64,000 nt of DNA. Origin: Savagea serpentis. Lineage in GTDB: Bacteria > Bacillota > Bacilli > Bacillales_A > Planococcaceae. Positions 9,451 through 19,833 of this stretch are shown here, piece after piece; the stretch's first letter is position 1; the number at the start of each line of letters is the position of its first letter. Below the pieces are notes generated by a model. That model did no database searches, was not told the DNA's origin, and saw only the letters and a list, made by a program, of their open reading frames with translations. The DNA is taken from assembly GCF_015351395.1 (NCBI RefSeq), contig NZ_JADKPV010000001.1:434001-498000 (forward strand), written 5' to 3'. The translations under genes were made by a program, and so were the position numbers.

Positions 9451-11568
9451 TTGTTTAAATCGCTAATTCACTTTTTTCGAAATATGAAATTTCCGCAATT
9501 TATGTTGTATACGATGGCGATTGCTACCGTCTTACTTTTTGTCATTACGGTCGACCGTATGCAACATGAAACCTATCAAATTTCCGAATTTGAAGTCGCG
9601 CCGAAAACAATCCGTGCGACGAAAACAGTTGAAGATACGTATAAAACAGAATTGGAACGGGATCGCGTCGCTGCTGAAGTTCCAGCTATTTATCAATTTT
9701 CAGGAGAGATTTCCCGCAACCATCAAGCGATTATCGCGTCATTTTTCAATTATTTTATTGAAGTGAAACGGGAAAGTGCAAAAGAAGAAACACCTCCTTC
9801 ACTCAGTGAGCAAGCGAAGCTCGTACGTGAAAAATTGAGTGCACTTGTTGAAGAAGATGGGGCTTTTAAATTGCCAGATCGTGATATTACATATATTTTG
9901 CAAATGTCTGAACAAGATATCGAGCAAATGTCGCGTACGATGCAAGGCATTATTAAACGAGAATTAGATGAGCCCATTCGGAAAGAACAAGTTGAGCAAA
10001 TCAGAGCACGTGTCGCTGGAAATATTGAAAGAGACTCGATTCTTCCCAATCCATTAAAAAATAGTCTCATTACGATGAGTCGTATTTTAATTACGGAAAC
10101 GGAAATTTTGAACGAAGAGTTAACGGAAGAACGTCGCAATAAAGAAAGAGCGCTCGTAGAACCTGTCCGTATTTTACAAGGGCAAGTCATCGTCCGTGAG
10201 GGGCAGCTAATCGACGGAGAAGTGTATCGCCAACTACAATTAATTGGTTTGCTTGCAGATGATGGAACGAGTTCTTTAAAGCCGATGTTAGCAATCATTA
10301 CATTTTTACTATTTGTCAGCGGAATTTTATCTTTGCATTTTAATGCGTCGACTGCCTCTGATCAAATGAAAAAGAAAGCTTTGCTCATCGTTTACGTCCT
10401 GCTCATTATTTTAACAGGTAGTATGCGTCTTCTCGGACTCATTGATGAACAATTCGATGTCCAACTCGCATTTTTATTCCCGACAGCTCTTGCGACAATG
10501 CTCGTGCGTTTATTGTTAAATGAGCGACTTGCGATGACTGTTACAATCATTACTGCCGCAATGGCAGGAATTATTTTGCAAGAAGGATACGCTGCTATTT
10601 TACAAATGGAAACGATGATGTACATTATGTTTGGCGGGTTGACAAGCTTATATGTACTTGGGAAAGACGGAAGGCGTTCAAACATTTTAAAAACGAGTAT
10701 CGCGGTCGCTGGTGCTAACGTCATTTTCATCGTCTTCTACCTATTGATGACGCAATCTTCTTATACATGGAAAGAGATGGCCTTTTACTTAGTTGCAGCG
10801 ATTGTGTCGGGTTTACTTTCAGGCGCGATGACAATTGGTTTATTGCCTTTCTTTGAATCGGTATTTGGTATTTTATCTGACATGAAATTAGTCGAATTAT
10901 CGAATCCGAATCATCCACTATTAAAGAAAATTTTAGTCGAAACGCCAGGGACATACCATCATAGTGTAATGGTTGCGAACTTAGCGGATGCTGCTTGTGA
11001 GTCGATTGGAGCGAACGGTTTGCTTGCTCGGGTCGGCAGTTATTATCACGACATTGGAAAGACGGTAAGGCCGAATTACTTTATCGAAAACCAGCATAGT
11101 GGACGTAATCCGCACGATGAATTAACGCCGTCAGAAAGTAAAGAAATCATTATTGCTCATGCCATCGACGGTGGAAATATATTAGAAAGTCACGGTATGC
11201 CGAAAGAAATTGTCGACATCGCACGGCAACATCATGGTACGAGTTTCTTGCAGTTTTTTTACCATAAGGCGAAAGAGTTAGATCCGACTGTGACGGAAGA
11301 CGATTTCCGTTATCCAGGACCGAAAGCTCAAACGAAAGAAATTGCTGTCGTATCGATTGCAGATAGTACGGAAGCGGCCGTTCGTTCAATGAAGGAGCCT
11401 ACTCCCGAAAAGATTGCGAATCTCGTTCATAATATTATTCAAGGGAAATTGAATGACGGACAATTTGACGAATGCGATATTTCCGTGCGAGAATTAAAAA
11501 TTGTCGAACGTGTCATTTGTGAAACATTGAATGGCATTTTCCATAATCGGATTGAATATCCAACATAA
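9451..11568 (+). CDS. pgpH: Cyclic-di-AMP phosphodiesterase PgpH (7TM-HD protein)
   Basis: Membrane HD-domain phosphodiesterase that hydrolyses c-di-AMP. 705 residues. An N-terminal membrane span (about 16-33) leads to a large extracellular 7TMR-HDED-type domain (to about 270), a group of membrane spans (about 275-470), then a cytosolic HD domain with the metal-binding HHSVMVANLA and YYHDIGK motifs near 510-532 and HHGTSF. TTG start with AAGGGAGAG upstream. It lies between phoH and ybeY as in other Firmicutes (yqfF). Confidence 0.95.
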   Translation: MFKSLIHFFRNMKFPQFMLYTMAIATVLLFVITVDRMQHETYQISEFEVAPKTIRATKTVEDTYKTELERDRVAAEVPAIYQFSGEISRNHQAIIASFFNYFIEVKRESAKEETPPSLSEQAKLVREKLSALVEEDGAFKLPDRDITYILQMSEQDIEQMSRTMQGIIKRELDEPIRKEQVEQIRARVAGNIERDSILPNPLKNSLITMSRILITETEILNEELTEERRNKERALVEPVRILQGQVIVREGQLIDGEVYRQLQLIGLLADDGTSSLKPMLAIITFLLFVSGILSLHFNASTASDQMKKKALLIVYVLLIILTGSMRLLGLIDEQFDVQLAFLFPTALATMLVRLLLNERLAMTVTIITAAMAGIILQEGYAAILQMETMMYIMFGGLTSLYVLGKDGRRSNILKTSIAVAGANVIFIVFYLLMTQSSYTWKEMAFYLVAAIVSGLLSGAMTIGLLPFFESVFGILSDMKLVELSNPNHPLLKKILVETPGTYHHSVMVANLADAACESIGANGLLARVGSYYHDIGKTVRPNYFIENQHSGRNPHDELTPSESKEIIIAHAIDGGNILESHGMPKEIVDIARQHHGTSFLQFFYHKAKELDPTVTEDDFRYPGPKAQTKEIAVVSIADSTEAAVRSMKEPTPEKIANLVHNIIQGKLNDGQFDECDISVRELKIVERVICETLNGIFHNRIEYPT

Positions 11569-11579
11569 GAGGTGACGAG

Positions 11580-12047
11580 ATGCAAATTGATTATCAAGAT
11601 GAGACGAATGAAGTGACGGAAGAACAGTTGGAACTCGTCGATCGTCTATTAAAGTTTGCAGCGCAATACGAAAAGCTAGAAGGAAATTATGAATTAAGTA
11701 TTACATTTACGACGGACGAGGAAATTCAAGTCATTAATCGCGAGTATCGAGGAATCGACCGTCCGACAGATGTCATTTCCTTTGCCTTAGAAGAAGAGGG
11801 CGAAGGAGAGATTGCTTTTGAACGAATGGAAGAAATGCCTATTTTATTAGGTGATTTAATTATTTCACTCGATACGATGCGCCGACAAGCAGTGGAGTAC
11901 AACCATGAAGAAAAGCGAGAGCTCGGCTTTCTAGCATTGCATGGTTTTCTCCATTTGCTCGGCTACGACCATATGACGGAAGAAGATGAAAAAGAAATGT
12001 TCCGCCGTCAAGATGAAATTTTACAAGCGTTCGGTTTAACGAGGTGA
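11580..12047 (+). CDS. ybeY: Endoribonuclease YbeY
   Basis: Zinc-dependent endoribonuclease used in 16S rRNA 3'-end maturation and ribosome quality control. 155 residues. The metal-binding HGFLHLLGYDH signature (HxxxHxxxxxH) is at residues 121-131, preceded by NREYRGIDRPTDVISF. It starts 11 bases after pgpH with GAGGTGACGAG and is followed closely by dgkA. Confidence 0.97.
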   Translation: MQIDYQDETNEVTEEQLELVDRLLKFAAQYEKLEGNYELSITFTTDEEIQVINREYRGIDRPTDVISFALEEEGEGEIAFERMEEMPILLGDLIISLDTMRRQAVEYNHEEKRELGFLALHGFLHLLGYDHMTEEDEKEMFRRQDEILQAFGLTR

Positions 12048-12051
12048 CGGG

Positions 12052-12402
12052 GTGCGAAAATATATCGATTCATTCCGTTATGCGCTTGAAGGAATCGTCC
12101 ATGGTATGAAAACGGAGAAACATCTCCGTTTTCATTTGTTTAGCGCGATCGTCGTCATCGGAGTGAGTATGTGGACGGGACTTTCTCAAACAGAATGGGT
12201 GATCGTTCTTTTACTCATCGGTGGTATGTTTGCGTTCGAACTGATGAATGCGGCGATTGAACGTGTCGTCGATTTAGTGACGACAGATTATGCGCCATTA
12301 GCGAAACGAGCGAAAGATTTAGCTGCAGGAGCGGTTCTCATTTATGCATTTATGAGTGCATGTATTGGACTGATGATATTTATTCCGAAATGGTGGAGGT
12401 AA
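12052..12402 (+). CDS. dgkA: Undecaprenol/diacylglycerol kinase DgkA
   Basis: Small integral membrane kinase; Gram-positive members phosphorylate undecaprenol to recycle the cell-wall lipid carrier. 116 residues, three membrane spans. Catalytic-site sequences: an N-terminal FRYALEGI segment, ELMNAAIERVVD (Glu and Asn typical of DgkA) near 65, and AKDLAAGAVL. GTG start behind GAGGTGACGG, four bases after ybeY, so tightly coupled to it. Confidence 0.95.
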   Translation: MRKYIDSFRYALEGIVHGMKTEKHLRFHLFSAIVVIGVSMWTGLSQTEWVIVLLLIGGMFAFELMNAAIERVVDLVTTDYAPLAKRAKDLAAGAVLIYAFMSACIGLMIFIPKWWR

Positions 12403-12404
12403 CA

Positions 12405-12806
12405 ATGGAGAAGAAACAATTAATGGACCTTGCGAAAGAAGCAATGGAGCATGCATACGTTCCGTATTCTCATTTTAAAGTAGGGGCAGCAGTACTTACG
12501 AAAGATGGACGAACGTTCACAGGGTGTAACATCGAAAATTCGAGCTATCCGCTTACGAACTGTGCAGAGCGCACAGCGATTTTTAAAGCTGTTTCAGAAG
12601 GAGCGATGGATATTGTCGCAATTGCAGTCATCGGAGATACGACAGGTCCGATTTCTCCTTGTGGTGCATGTCGCCAAGTTATGATAGAGTTTAGTGATGC
12701 AAATACCCCTGTTTATTTAACGAATATGCAAGGGGAAGTAGAAGAAACGACCGTGAGTGCCTTGTTACCAGGCGCATTTACGAAGGAGGATTTACATGGA
12801 AAGTAA
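12405..12806 (+). CDS. cdd: Cytidine deaminase
   Basis: Deaminates cytidine and deoxycytidine to uridine forms in pyrimidine salvage. 133 residues, like the tetrameric zinc enzyme of B. subtilis. Zinc site: TNCAERTA near residue 52 (Cys plus catalytic Glu) and PCGACRQ near 85. The ATG at 12405 is preceded by GGTGGAGG; the longer frame from 12360 only reads dgkA in another frame. It overlaps the era start by 11 bases. Confidence 0.96.
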   Translation: MEKKQLMDLAKEAMEHAYVPYSHFKVGAAVLTKDGRTFTGCNIENSSYPLTNCAERTAIFKAVSEGAMDIVAIAVIGDTTGPISPCGACRQVMIEFSDANTPVYLTNMQGEVEETTVSALLPGAFTKEDLHGK

Positions 12807-13698
12807 TTATAAATCAGGATTCGTCTCCATTGTAGGACGACCAAACGTAGGAAAATCGACATTTTTAAACCGCATCGTCGGACAAAAAATTGCGATTATG
12901 AGCGATAAACCCCAGACGACACGCAATAAAATACAAGGGGTTGTCACGACGGATGATTCTCAGATCGTCTTTATTGACACACCAGGAATTCATAAACCGA
13001 AACATGCACTAGGAGACTTCATGAATAAAATGGCAAAACAGACGATTCCAGATGTCGATGTCGTTTTATTTATGATTAATGCGAATGAAAAAATTGGACC
13101 GGGTGACCGTTTCGTTATCGATTTACTAAGTCGCACGAAAAGTCCTGTTTTTCTCGTGATTAATAAAATTGATTTAATTCATCCAGATGAATTATTACCG
13201 ATTATTGAAACGTATCAAGCGGAATACGATTTTGCGGAAATCGTACCGATTTCTGCCTTGCAAGGGAATAATGTCGATCGTCTATTTGACGTGTTGAAGA
13301 CGTATATCCCAGAAGGACCACAATACTATCCAGACGATCAAGTGACGGACCATCCAGAACGTTTTATTATGGCGGAATTAATTCGTGAAAAAGTATTGTA
13401 TTTTACTCATGAAGAAGTGCCGCATTCGGTGGCAGTTACGATTGAAAAAATTTCACGTGATGAAAACGAAAAAGTGCATGTCATGGCGAATATTATCGTA
13501 GAACGTAGCTCTCAAAAAGGAATTTTGATCGGCAAGCAAGGAGCGATGATGAAACAAATCGGTACTGGGGCGCGCCGTGAAATTGAACGTTTGCTCGGGT
13601 CAAAAGTATATTTAGAATTATGGGTGAAAGTCCAAAAAGATTGGCGTAACAAACAAATTCATTTGCGTGAATTTGGATTTAGAGAAGACGAATATTAA
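12796..13698 (+). CDS. era: GTPase Era
   Basis: Essential GTPase that binds the 3' end of 16S rRNA during 30S assembly. 300 residues. G1 GRPNVGKST near residue 14, G2 region [10 protein letters not shown]3 DTPGIHKP near 60, G4 NKID near 121, and a C-terminal type II KH domain ([16 protein letters not shown]). ATG with GAAGGAGG upstream, embedded in the end of cdd; the overlap suggests translational coupling. Confidence 0.97.
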   Translation: MESNYKSGFVSIVGRPNVGKSTFLNRIVGQKIAIMSDKPQTTRNKIQGVVTTDDSQIVFIDTPGIHKPKHALGDFMNKMAKQTIPDVDVVLFMINANEKIGPGDRFVIDLLSRTKSPVFLVINKIDLIHPDELLPIIETYQAEYDFAEIVPISALQGNNVDRLFDVLKTYIPEGPQYYPDDQVTDHPERFIMAELIREKVLYFTHEEVPHSVAVTIEKISRDENEKVHVMANIIVERSSQKGILIGKQGAMMKQIGTGARREIERLLGSKVYLELWVKVQKDWRNKQIHLREFGFREDEY

Positions 13699-13714
13699 AG
13701 AGGAGGGAAGACAA

Positions 13715-14512
13715 TTGTTGCACAAATGGGAAGGCATTGTTTTAAAGTCTATTCCGTACGGTGAATCGAATAAAATTGTCACCCTCTTTACAGAAGAAGC
13801 AGGAAAAGTCACGGCGATGGCACGAGGAGCGAAAAAGCCAGCGAGCCGTTTAGCCGCGATGACTCAACCTTTTTTACTCGGCTCCTTTTTAGTGTATGCG
13901 GGTGGAAGAGGAATGGGACAGCTACAACAAGGTGAGCTTATCGATTCGATGCGCGACTTGCGCGGTGATTTAGAGAAAACGGCGTATGCGAGTTTTATCG
14001 TTGAATTGGTTGACCGTTTAACGGAGCCGATGGAAGAGCGAACACGAGGTGTCTATCATTTGTTGAAAGCAGCCCTTCATGCGATTGATGAAGGATTTGA
14101 TCCAGAAGTCATCACCCTTTTTGTCGAATGGCAAATGTTGCCGGTCGCTGGCATTTATCCGGTCGTTCATCAATGTGCGCATTGCGGAGCGACAGAAGGA
14201 GAATTTGCTTTTTCATTTCAACAAATTGGTCTGCTTTGTCATCGTTGTTATGATGTCGACCCGTATATTACACGGCTAAGTCCGACGCAAGTGCGCTTGA
14301 TTAGAACATGTATGACAGTTCCAATTGATCAACTTGGGAATATCTCGTTAAAAAAACCGACTGTGCGATTTTTGCAAAAGGTGGTGCGGACGATTTATGA
14401 TGAACAGACAGGCATTCGTCTAAAGTCAAGACGCTTCATTGATCAATTGGAGAGAGATACATTACTCCAGCAACTGATGCACCCGAACGAACAAACAAAA
14501 CCCTCACCGTAA
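13715..14512 (+). CDS. recO: DNA repair protein RecO
   Basis: Recombination mediator that works with RecR and RecF to load RecA on SSB-coated DNA. About 265 residues. The N-terminal OB fold begins LHKWEGIVLKS and contains the typical ARGAKKPASRLAAMTQPF stretch; the helical part has a zinc site with CAHC (about 154) and CHRC (about 176). TTG at 13715 gives the usual N-terminus and lies behind GAGGAGGG; TTG 13718 is an alternative. Follows era by 16 bases. Confidence 0.94.
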   Translation: MLHKWEGIVLKSIPYGESNKIVTLFTEEAGKVTAMARGAKKPASRLAAMTQPFLLGSFLVYAGGRGMGQLQQGELIDSMRDLRGDLEKTAYASFIVELVDRLTEPMEERTRGVYHLLKAALHAIDEGFDPEVITLFVEWQMLPVAGIYPVVHQCAHCGATEGEFAFSFQQIGLLCHRCYDVDPYITRLSPTQVRLIRTCMTVPIDQLGNISLKKPTVRFLQKVVRTIYDEQTGIRLKSRRFIDQLERDTLLQQLMHPNEQTKPSP

Positions 14513-14527
14513 TTGGTGAGGGTTTTT
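14498..14527. terminator. Bidirectional terminator between recO and glyQS
   Basis: A perfect 11-pair stem AAACCCTCACC / GGTGAGGGTTT around GTAATT, with T-runs on both strands. It serves recO from the left and the convergent glyQS from the right. Confidence 0.85.
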
Positions 14528-14531
14528 CGTA

Positions 14532-15917
14532 TTAAAACTGTAAATGTTTTTCGATGTATGCAGGAACGTCTGCGATTGGCATACGAACTTGCTCCATTGA
14601 ATCACGGTGACGCACTGTCACTTGATGGTCTTCTTTTGAATCGAAGTCATATGTGATACAGAATGGTGTACCGATCTCATCTTGACGACGGTAGCGACGA
14701 CCAATGGATTGAGAATCGTCGTATTGTGTTGGGAAGTGTTTCGCGAGTAATGCGAACACATCTTGTGCTTCTTCCGCCAGCTTTTTAGAAAGTGGTAAGA
14801 CAGCTGCTTTCATCGGTGCAATTGCTGGGTGGAAACGTAATACGTTACGTGTTTCTCCGTTTTCTAATTCTTCTTCGTCATATGCATCACATAAAAATGC
14901 GAGTGTGACACGGTCTGTACCGAGTGAAGGCTCGATGCAGTACGGGATGAATTTCTCACCTGTTTGTTGATCTAAGTAGTGGAAATCTTCACCTGAATGC
15001 TCCATATGGCGGCTTAAGTCGAAGTCTGTACGGTTCGCAATGCCCCATAATTCTCCCCAACCGAATGGGAATTTATATTCGATGTCTACTGTACCTTTTG
15101 AGTAGTGAGAAAGCTCATCTTCTGTATGGTCACGGAGACGTGTGTTTTCTTCTTTCATGCTTAAATCTTTCAAGAATTTGACTGAGTAATCTTTCCAGTA
15201 TTCGTACCATTTCGCGTCTTCTCCTGGTTTACAGAAGAATTCGAGTTCCATTTGTTCGAATTCACGTGTACGGAATGTGAAGTTACCAGGTGTAATTTCG
15301 TTACGGAAACTTTTCCCGATTTGTGCGATACCGAATGGCATTTTTTTACGCATTGAACGTTGAACGTTTTTGAAGTTGACGAAAATCCCTTGTGCTGTTT
15401 CAGGACGTAAGAAAATATCGTTTGCTGAATCGTCTGTTACACCTTGTTTCGTTTTGAACATGAGGTTGAATTGACGAATTTCTGTGTAATCCATCGCACC
15501 ACATGTAGGACATGTAATATCATATTCTTCAATGAGTTCCATCATTTTTTCAAATGGAAGTCCGTCGACGACGATTTCTTTACCTGTCGCTTCTACCGCA
15601 TTTTCAATTAATTTGTCTGCGCGGTGGCGTGATTTACATTTTTTACAGTCGATCATCGGGTCGTTGAAGTTTTGTGTGTGACCAGATGCTTCCCAAACTT
15701 TCGGGTTCATTAAAATTGCTGCATCAATTCCGACGTTGTATGGGGATTCTTGAACGAATTTTTTCCACCAAGCTTTTTTAATATTGTTTTTCAATTCGAT
15801 TCCGAGTGGACCGTAATCCCATGTGTTAGCGAGTCCGCCGTAAATATCAGACCCTGGGAATACGAATCCACGTTGTTTTGATAAGCTGACAATTTGATCC
15901 ATTGTGTACTTTGGCAT
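14532..15917 (-). CDS. glyQS: Glycine--tRNA ligase, single-chain type
   Basis: Class II aminoacyl-tRNA synthetase charging tRNA-Gly; dimeric archaeal/eukaryal-like type rather than the two-subunit GlyQ/GlyS found in B. subtilis. 461 residues, the standard length. Class II motif 2 (FRNEITPG... [14 protein letters not shown]) and motif 3 (EPSLGTDR) are present, together with a zinc-like Cys set ([13 protein letters not shown]). The start at 15917 has GGAGGTCATTGAAT before it. The longer frame to 16103 runs through the T-box leader and is rejected. Expression is controlled by that T-box. Confidence 0.96.
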   Translation of the reverse strand: MPKYTMDQIVSLSKQRGFVFPGSDIYGGLANTWDYGPLGIELKNNIKKAWWKKFVQESPYNVGIDAAILMNPKVWEASGHTQNFNDPMIDCKKCKSRHRADKLIENAVEATGKEIVVDGLPFEKMMELIEEYDITCPTCGAMDYTEIRQFNLMFKTKQGVTDDSANDIFLRPETAQGIFVNFKNVQRSMRKKMPFGIAQIGKSFRNEITPGNFTFRTREFEQMELEFFCKPGEDAKWYEYWKDYSVKFLKDLSMKEENTRLRDHTEDELSHYSKGTVDIEYKFPFGWGELWGIANRTDFDLSRHMEHSGEDFHYLDQQTGEKFIPYCIEPSLGTDRVTLAFLCDAYDEEELENGETRNVLRFHPAIAPMKAAVLPLSKKLAEEAQDVFALLAKHFPTQYDDSQSIGRRYRRQDEIGTPFCITYDFDSKEDHQVTVRHRDSMEQVRMPIADVPAYIEKHLQF

Positions 15918-15935
15918 ATTCAATGACCTCCATAT

Positions 15936-16153
15936 AATAAAATAAGCACCCGTCCAAACGGGCACATATTGCATGAGCCCGTTTGGACGAGTGCATAATA
16001 ACCCGCGGTTCCACCTCGATTGGTTAACACCAAATGTTAACCCACTTTCAGAAAGCAAGCTCCCGGTTGCCTTTTCACAATCTATGCAGACTTTCACTGT
16101 CACTGCTCGCTTTTAAGTCGATTGTTACTTATAGACCGTTCATCACTTGAACA
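15936..16153 (-). promoter_or_regulatory. T-box leader of glyQS
   Basis: On the minus strand the conserved T-box core AGGTGGAACCGCG (plus-strand 16004-16016) is followed by a strong terminator (CGTCCAAACGGGC / GCCCGTTTGGACG, then GGTGCTTATTTTATT, 15941-15990). The T-box core can pair into the antiterminator. The leader of about 200 bases contains the space for stem I. Uncharged tRNA-Gly should stabilise the antiterminator and raise glyQS expression; the specifier codon was not placed with certainty. Confidence 0.92.
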
Positions 16154-16159
16154 GCCTAT

Positions 16160-16188
16160 ACTATAGCATGATTTTTTGAAAATGACAA
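16160..16188 (-). promoter_or_regulatory. SigA-type promoter of glyQS
   Basis: On the minus strand TTGTCA (16183-16188) and TATAGT (16160-16165) are 17 bases apart, placing the transcript start near 16153 at the head of the T-box leader. Confidence 0.8.
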
Positions 16189-16425
16189 GTCGCGTTGTTT
16201 TCATAAAGAAACAAGTTAAAACTGAGCTACATTTTAGCCATTATGGTATAATTAATCGTACACAAAAGAAAGCGTGTCTTCTTGTAAAAATTTGTTTCAA
16301 CATAAATTTTCGGTCAAAAACCGATGGATAATAGGGATGGCCTATTCGTATAGGAAAATTTTTTATTACGGAAAACACGTTCAACTTAGTTGAGCAATTA
16401 TCATATAAATGGGCGGTGTTTCACA

Positions 16426-17055
16426 TTGGAACTGAATAAGCGCCAAACAAAAATTTTGGAAATCGTGAAATATAACGGTCCAATCACAGGAGAACAAATT
16501 GCGGAACGTCTCGATCTGGCACGTGCTACAATTCGACCCGATTTAGCAATTTTGACAATGGCTGGCTTTTTGGATGCGCGTCCGCGTGTCGGTTACTTTT
16601 ATTCAGGTAAAAAAATAGCACAATCGATGGCAGACGGTATGGTCGATATGAAAGTGGGAGATTTTCAATCGATTCCTGTCGTTGTAAATGAGAATATGTC
16701 GGTGTACGATGCGATTTGTCAAATGTTTTTAGAAGACGTCGGCACCCTTTTTGTCGTGGACGATCACCACTGTTTAGCGGGTGTATTATCGAGAAAAGAT
16801 TTATTACGGTCAAGTATCGGTGGGGTTGATATGGATAAAATTCCAGTCAATGTCATCATGACACGTATGCCGAATATTACGCATTGTTCGAAGCATGACT
16901 CGTTATTACAGGTGGCAAAAAAGATGATTGATAACCAAATTGACGCTTTGCCTGTCACGGAACAAGGCGAGAAAGGGTTGGAAGTCATCGGCCGTATAAC
17001 AAAGACAAATATTACGGGTGCGTTTGTCGCGCTCGGAGAAGAATATGATTTATAG
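16426..17055 (+). CDS. ccpN: Transcriptional repressor CcpN
   Basis: Repressor of gluconeogenic genes (gapB, pckA) in B. subtilis. 209 residues: an N-terminal helix-turn-helix (NKRQTKILEIVKYNGPITGE, then ATIRPDLAILTMAGFL) and two CBS domains (about 80-140 and 145-205) for ligand sensing. TTG at 16426 gives the family N-terminus ELNKRQ and lies behind GGGCGGTG. It sits 21 bases before ppsR, the order seen in Bacillales (yqzB-yqfL). Confidence 0.94.
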   Translation: MELNKRQTKILEIVKYNGPITGEQIAERLDLARATIRPDLAILTMAGFLDARPRVGYFYSGKKIAQSMADGMVDMKVGDFQSIPVVVNENMSVYDAICQMFLEDVGTLFVVDDHHCLAGVLSRKDLLRSSIGGVDMDKIPVNVIMTRMPNITHCSKHDSLLQVAKKMIDNQIDALPVTEQGEKGLEVIGRITKTNITGAFVALGEEYDL

Positions 17056-17076
17056 CTATGGAGAGGAGCGAAAACG

Positions 17077-17889
17077 ATGACGCCATTAACGATGTTTATC
17101 GTTTCTGACTCTGTCGGAGAAACGGCTGATCTCGTCGCAAAGGCAGCGATTAGCCAATTTCGTCATGATGTCGATACAGTTGTGATGAAGCGTTTTGCAA
17201 ATGTTGATAATTTAAAACAAATCGAGGAAATTGCACTTTTAGCTCAAAGACAAAAGGCGCTCATTGTTCATACTTTAGTGAAGTCTGAAATGCGTGAAGG
17301 TATGGCACATTACGCGATGGAAAACGGTGTTCAAGCGATCGATTTAATTGGGCCGATCGTCGATATGATAGGAGGACGTTTAGAAGAGAGTCCGTTTGAA
17401 GAACCAGGACTCGTCCGTCAATTAGACGATGACTATTTCAAAAAAATTGAAGCGATTGAATTTGCGGTAAAATATGATGACGGTCGTGATCCGCGAGGTA
17501 TTTTATTAGCGGATATCGTTTTAGTAGGGGTTTCACGTACTTCTAAAACCCCGTTATCTCAATATTTAGCACATCATCGATATAAAGTTGCGAACGTTCC
17601 ACTTGTACCAGAAGTAGAGCCACCAGCAGAACTATTGCAAATTGATCCTGCTCGTTGTTTCGGCCTCGTCATTTCACCAGAAAAGTTAAATTTCATTCGC
17701 AAAGAGCGTTTAATTGCATTAGGTTTAAAAGACGATGCGAGTTATGCGAAAGTCTCGCGAATCGAACAAGAGATTGAACATTTTGAAAAGGTAGTTGAGC
17801 GTGTTGGATGCCGTGTTATTAATGTAACGAATCGTGCAGTAGAAGAGACAGCAAATATTATTTTAGATCAAATTGAACAGTTGAAATAA
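17077..17889 (+). CDS. ppsR: Pyruvate, phosphate dikinase regulatory protein-like (YqfL)
   Basis: DUF299-family ADP-dependent kinase/Pi-dependent phosphorylase that regulates PPDK or PEP synthase; in B. subtilis YqfL also modulates CcpN activity. 270 residues. Visible: N-terminal VSDSVGETADLV and the P-loop-like GVSRTSKTPLSQYLA near residue 151. GGAGAGGAG ribosome site. The next hairpin ends the ccpN-ppsR unit. Confidence 0.93.
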   Translation: MTPLTMFIVSDSVGETADLVAKAAISQFRHDVDTVVMKRFANVDNLKQIEEIALLAQRQKALIVHTLVKSEMREGMAHYAMENGVQAIDLIGPIVDMIGGRLEESPFEEPGLVRQLDDDYFKKIEAIEFAVKYDDGRDPRGILLADIVLVGVSRTSKTPLSQYLAHHRYKVANVPLVPEVEPPAELLQIDPARCFGLVISPEKLNFIRKERLIALGLKDDASYAKVSRIEQEIEHFEKVVERVGCRVINVTNRAVEETANIILDQIEQLK

Positions 17890-17900
17890 TTAAACAAATG

Positions 17901-17930
17901 AAAACTAGCCGATTCGAATCGGTTAGTTTT
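17901..17930 (+). terminator. Rho-independent terminator after ppsR
   Basis: AAAACTAGCCGATTC pairs almost perfectly with GAATCGGTTAGTTTT; a T-rich stretch follows. Confidence 0.8.
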
Positions 17931-18011
17931 CATTTTGTTCAAAAAATAAAAAGGATTTTTATGATGAATGGCGTAATAGTATATATGAAAAGGAAGTAGG
18001 AGTTGAACAAC

Positions 18012-19811
18012 GTGTCAAAAATAGATGAAGTCGTCATTGAAAGAATTAGAAAAGAAACGGACATAATCGACCTCATCGGTGAACATGTTCAACTGACAAA
18101 GAGGGGAAAAAATTGGTTCGGTCTTTGTCCTTTTCATGATGAGCAGTCTCCATCATTTTCTGTTTCAGAAGATAAGCAACTCTACCATTGTTTCGGATGT
18201 GGTGCGAGTGGCAATGCGATTTCTTTTTTAATGGAATTGGAACATCGAACTTTTGTCGATGCAGTCGCTACACTAGCAGGCAGATTAGGAATGGAGCTCG
18301 ATATAGAAGAAGGACAACGCAGTGCGCGACATCAGGAAGACTCACAGTCCGAAAAGTTATTGAAAGCGGCACATGCACAAGCGACTCAATTTTACCATCA
18401 CCTTTTAATGAATACAGTAGAAGGGGAGCGTGCACTCCACTATTTATATGAGCGTGGTTTTACCGAGGAACAGTTGATTGAACATCAAATCGGTTGGACG
18501 TTGAATCAATCGGATAGTTTACTCCATGTTTTACAAGATGATTATCCTTTACCTTTACTCGCTGAAGGCGGACTTCTCACATATTATGAAGACCATGATC
18601 AATACTATGATCGGTTTCGGGAGCGAATTATGTTTCCACTTCGCAACGAACGTGGTGAAGTGGTCGGTTTTTCAGGGCGCGTTATTGAAAAAAAAGAAGG
18701 CGCTCCGAAATATTTAAATAGTCCAGAAACGCCAATTTTCAAAAAAAATCAATTGCTTTATAATTTAGATCGTGCGAAATCTTCTATCCGAAAAGCGAAT
18801 GAAGTCGTGTTATTCGAAGGGTTTATGGATACGCTTGCCGCAGAACGAGCAAGTATCGATGAAACGGTCGCTGTTATGGGAACCGCATTATCAGAACAGC
18901 ATATTATTCAAATGCGTCGTTTAACGAATCGCTTAATCATTTGTTGTGATGGAGATGATGCAGGCTGGGAAGCGAGCTATCGCTTTGCTAAATTTGCGAC
19001 AGAGCATAAAATGGAAGCGACGATTGCGATACTTCCTCAAAATATGGACCCTGATGATTACATTAAAACATATGGGGGTAAACAATTTAGAGAGCGAATT
19101 TTGGAGATGTCGCATTCTTTTATGTCTTTTATGATACAATACGCTAGGCGTGGTAAAAATTTGTCGCTCGATTACGAAGTAGAGCAGTACATTCATGAAG
19201 TGCTCGTTGAATTAGCAGAACGCCGTTCTATTATCGAACGCGATTTAATCATTCAACAACTTGCTGAATTGACGACGGTGCATGAAACGACATTGCGGGA
19301 AAAATTAGCGCAATTGACAACGCATCAAGCTCCACAGCGTCAACCTACTGAAACGGCGCGCATCGTACCAGAAACGAAGCGAAAAAAAAGAAGATCGGAA
19401 GTGTTATTATTTTCCCATCTATTGCACGAACGTTCTTTATTCAATCTCGCTATCCAAGAGGGGATTGAAATTTTTATAGACGATGATTTTACGACATTGT
19501 TCGTACGATTAGCCGCTCATTATGAAACCTATGAAGGGGAAGGGGATTCTTTTGCACAAAGTTTTGCCGAGCAAATCGAAGAGCGTGAATTGCGTGAACT
19601 AGCAATGTTTTGTATCGCCTATGAGCGAGCGGACGATGATACCGATCAAGAAGTAAAAGACTGTATTCAACATTTAAAGAAATTAAAAATAGCTGAACAA
19701 ATAGATGATAAAATTCAACAGTCAAAACAATTAGAACAACAACAGGATTATGAAGGAGCATTGGCGCTCATTCAAGAAGTGATTGAATTAAAAAAATCAA
19801 TCACGCCGTAA
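18012..19811 (+). CDS. dnaG: DNA primase DnaG
   Basis: Makes RNA primers at the replication fork with the DnaB-type helicase. 599 residues. CHC2 zinc finger (CPFHDEQSPSF... CFGCGASG) near residues 38-65, TOPRIM domain with LFEGFMD near 266 and DGDDAG near 313, and a C-terminal helicase-binding domain. GTG at 18012 is chosen, 9 bases behind AGTAGGAG; TTG 18003 abuts that site. Next to sigA, the conserved macromolecular synthesis operon. Confidence 0.97.
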   Translation: MSKIDEVVIERIRKETDIIDLIGEHVQLTKRGKNWFGLCPFHDEQSPSFSVSEDKQLYHCFGCGASGNAISFLMELEHRTFVDAVATLAGRLGMELDIEEGQRSARHQEDSQSEKLLKAAHAQATQFYHHLLMNTVEGERALHYLYERGFTEEQLIEHQIGWTLNQSDSLLHVLQDDYPLPLLAEGGLLTYYEDHDQYYDRFRERIMFPLRNERGEVVGFSGRVIEKKEGAPKYLNSPETPIFKKNQLLYNLDRAKSSIRKANEVVLFEGFMDTLAAERASIDETVAVMGTALSEQHIIQMRRLTNRLIICCDGDDAGWEASYRFAKFATEHKMEATIAILPQNMDPDDYIKTYGGKQFRERILEMSHSFMSFMIQYARRGKNLSLDYEVEQYIHEVLVELAERRSIIERDLIIQQLAELTTVHETTLREKLAQLTTHQAPQRQPTETARIVPETKRKKRRSEVLLFSHLLHERSLFNLAIQEGIEIFIDDDFTTLFVRLAAHYETYEGEGDSFAQSFAEQIEERELRELAMFCIAYERADDDTDQEVKDCIQHLKKLKIAEQIDDKIQQSKQLEQQQDYEGALALIQEVIELKKSITP

Positions 19812-19833
19812 CGGTGAATAAGGAGGAACAACG

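Noticed and set aside
15918-16103. N-terminal extension of glycyl-tRNA synthetase by 62 residues
   Set aside because: It lies in the T-box leader; the true start at 15917 has a strong ribosome site and gives the usual 461-residue length.
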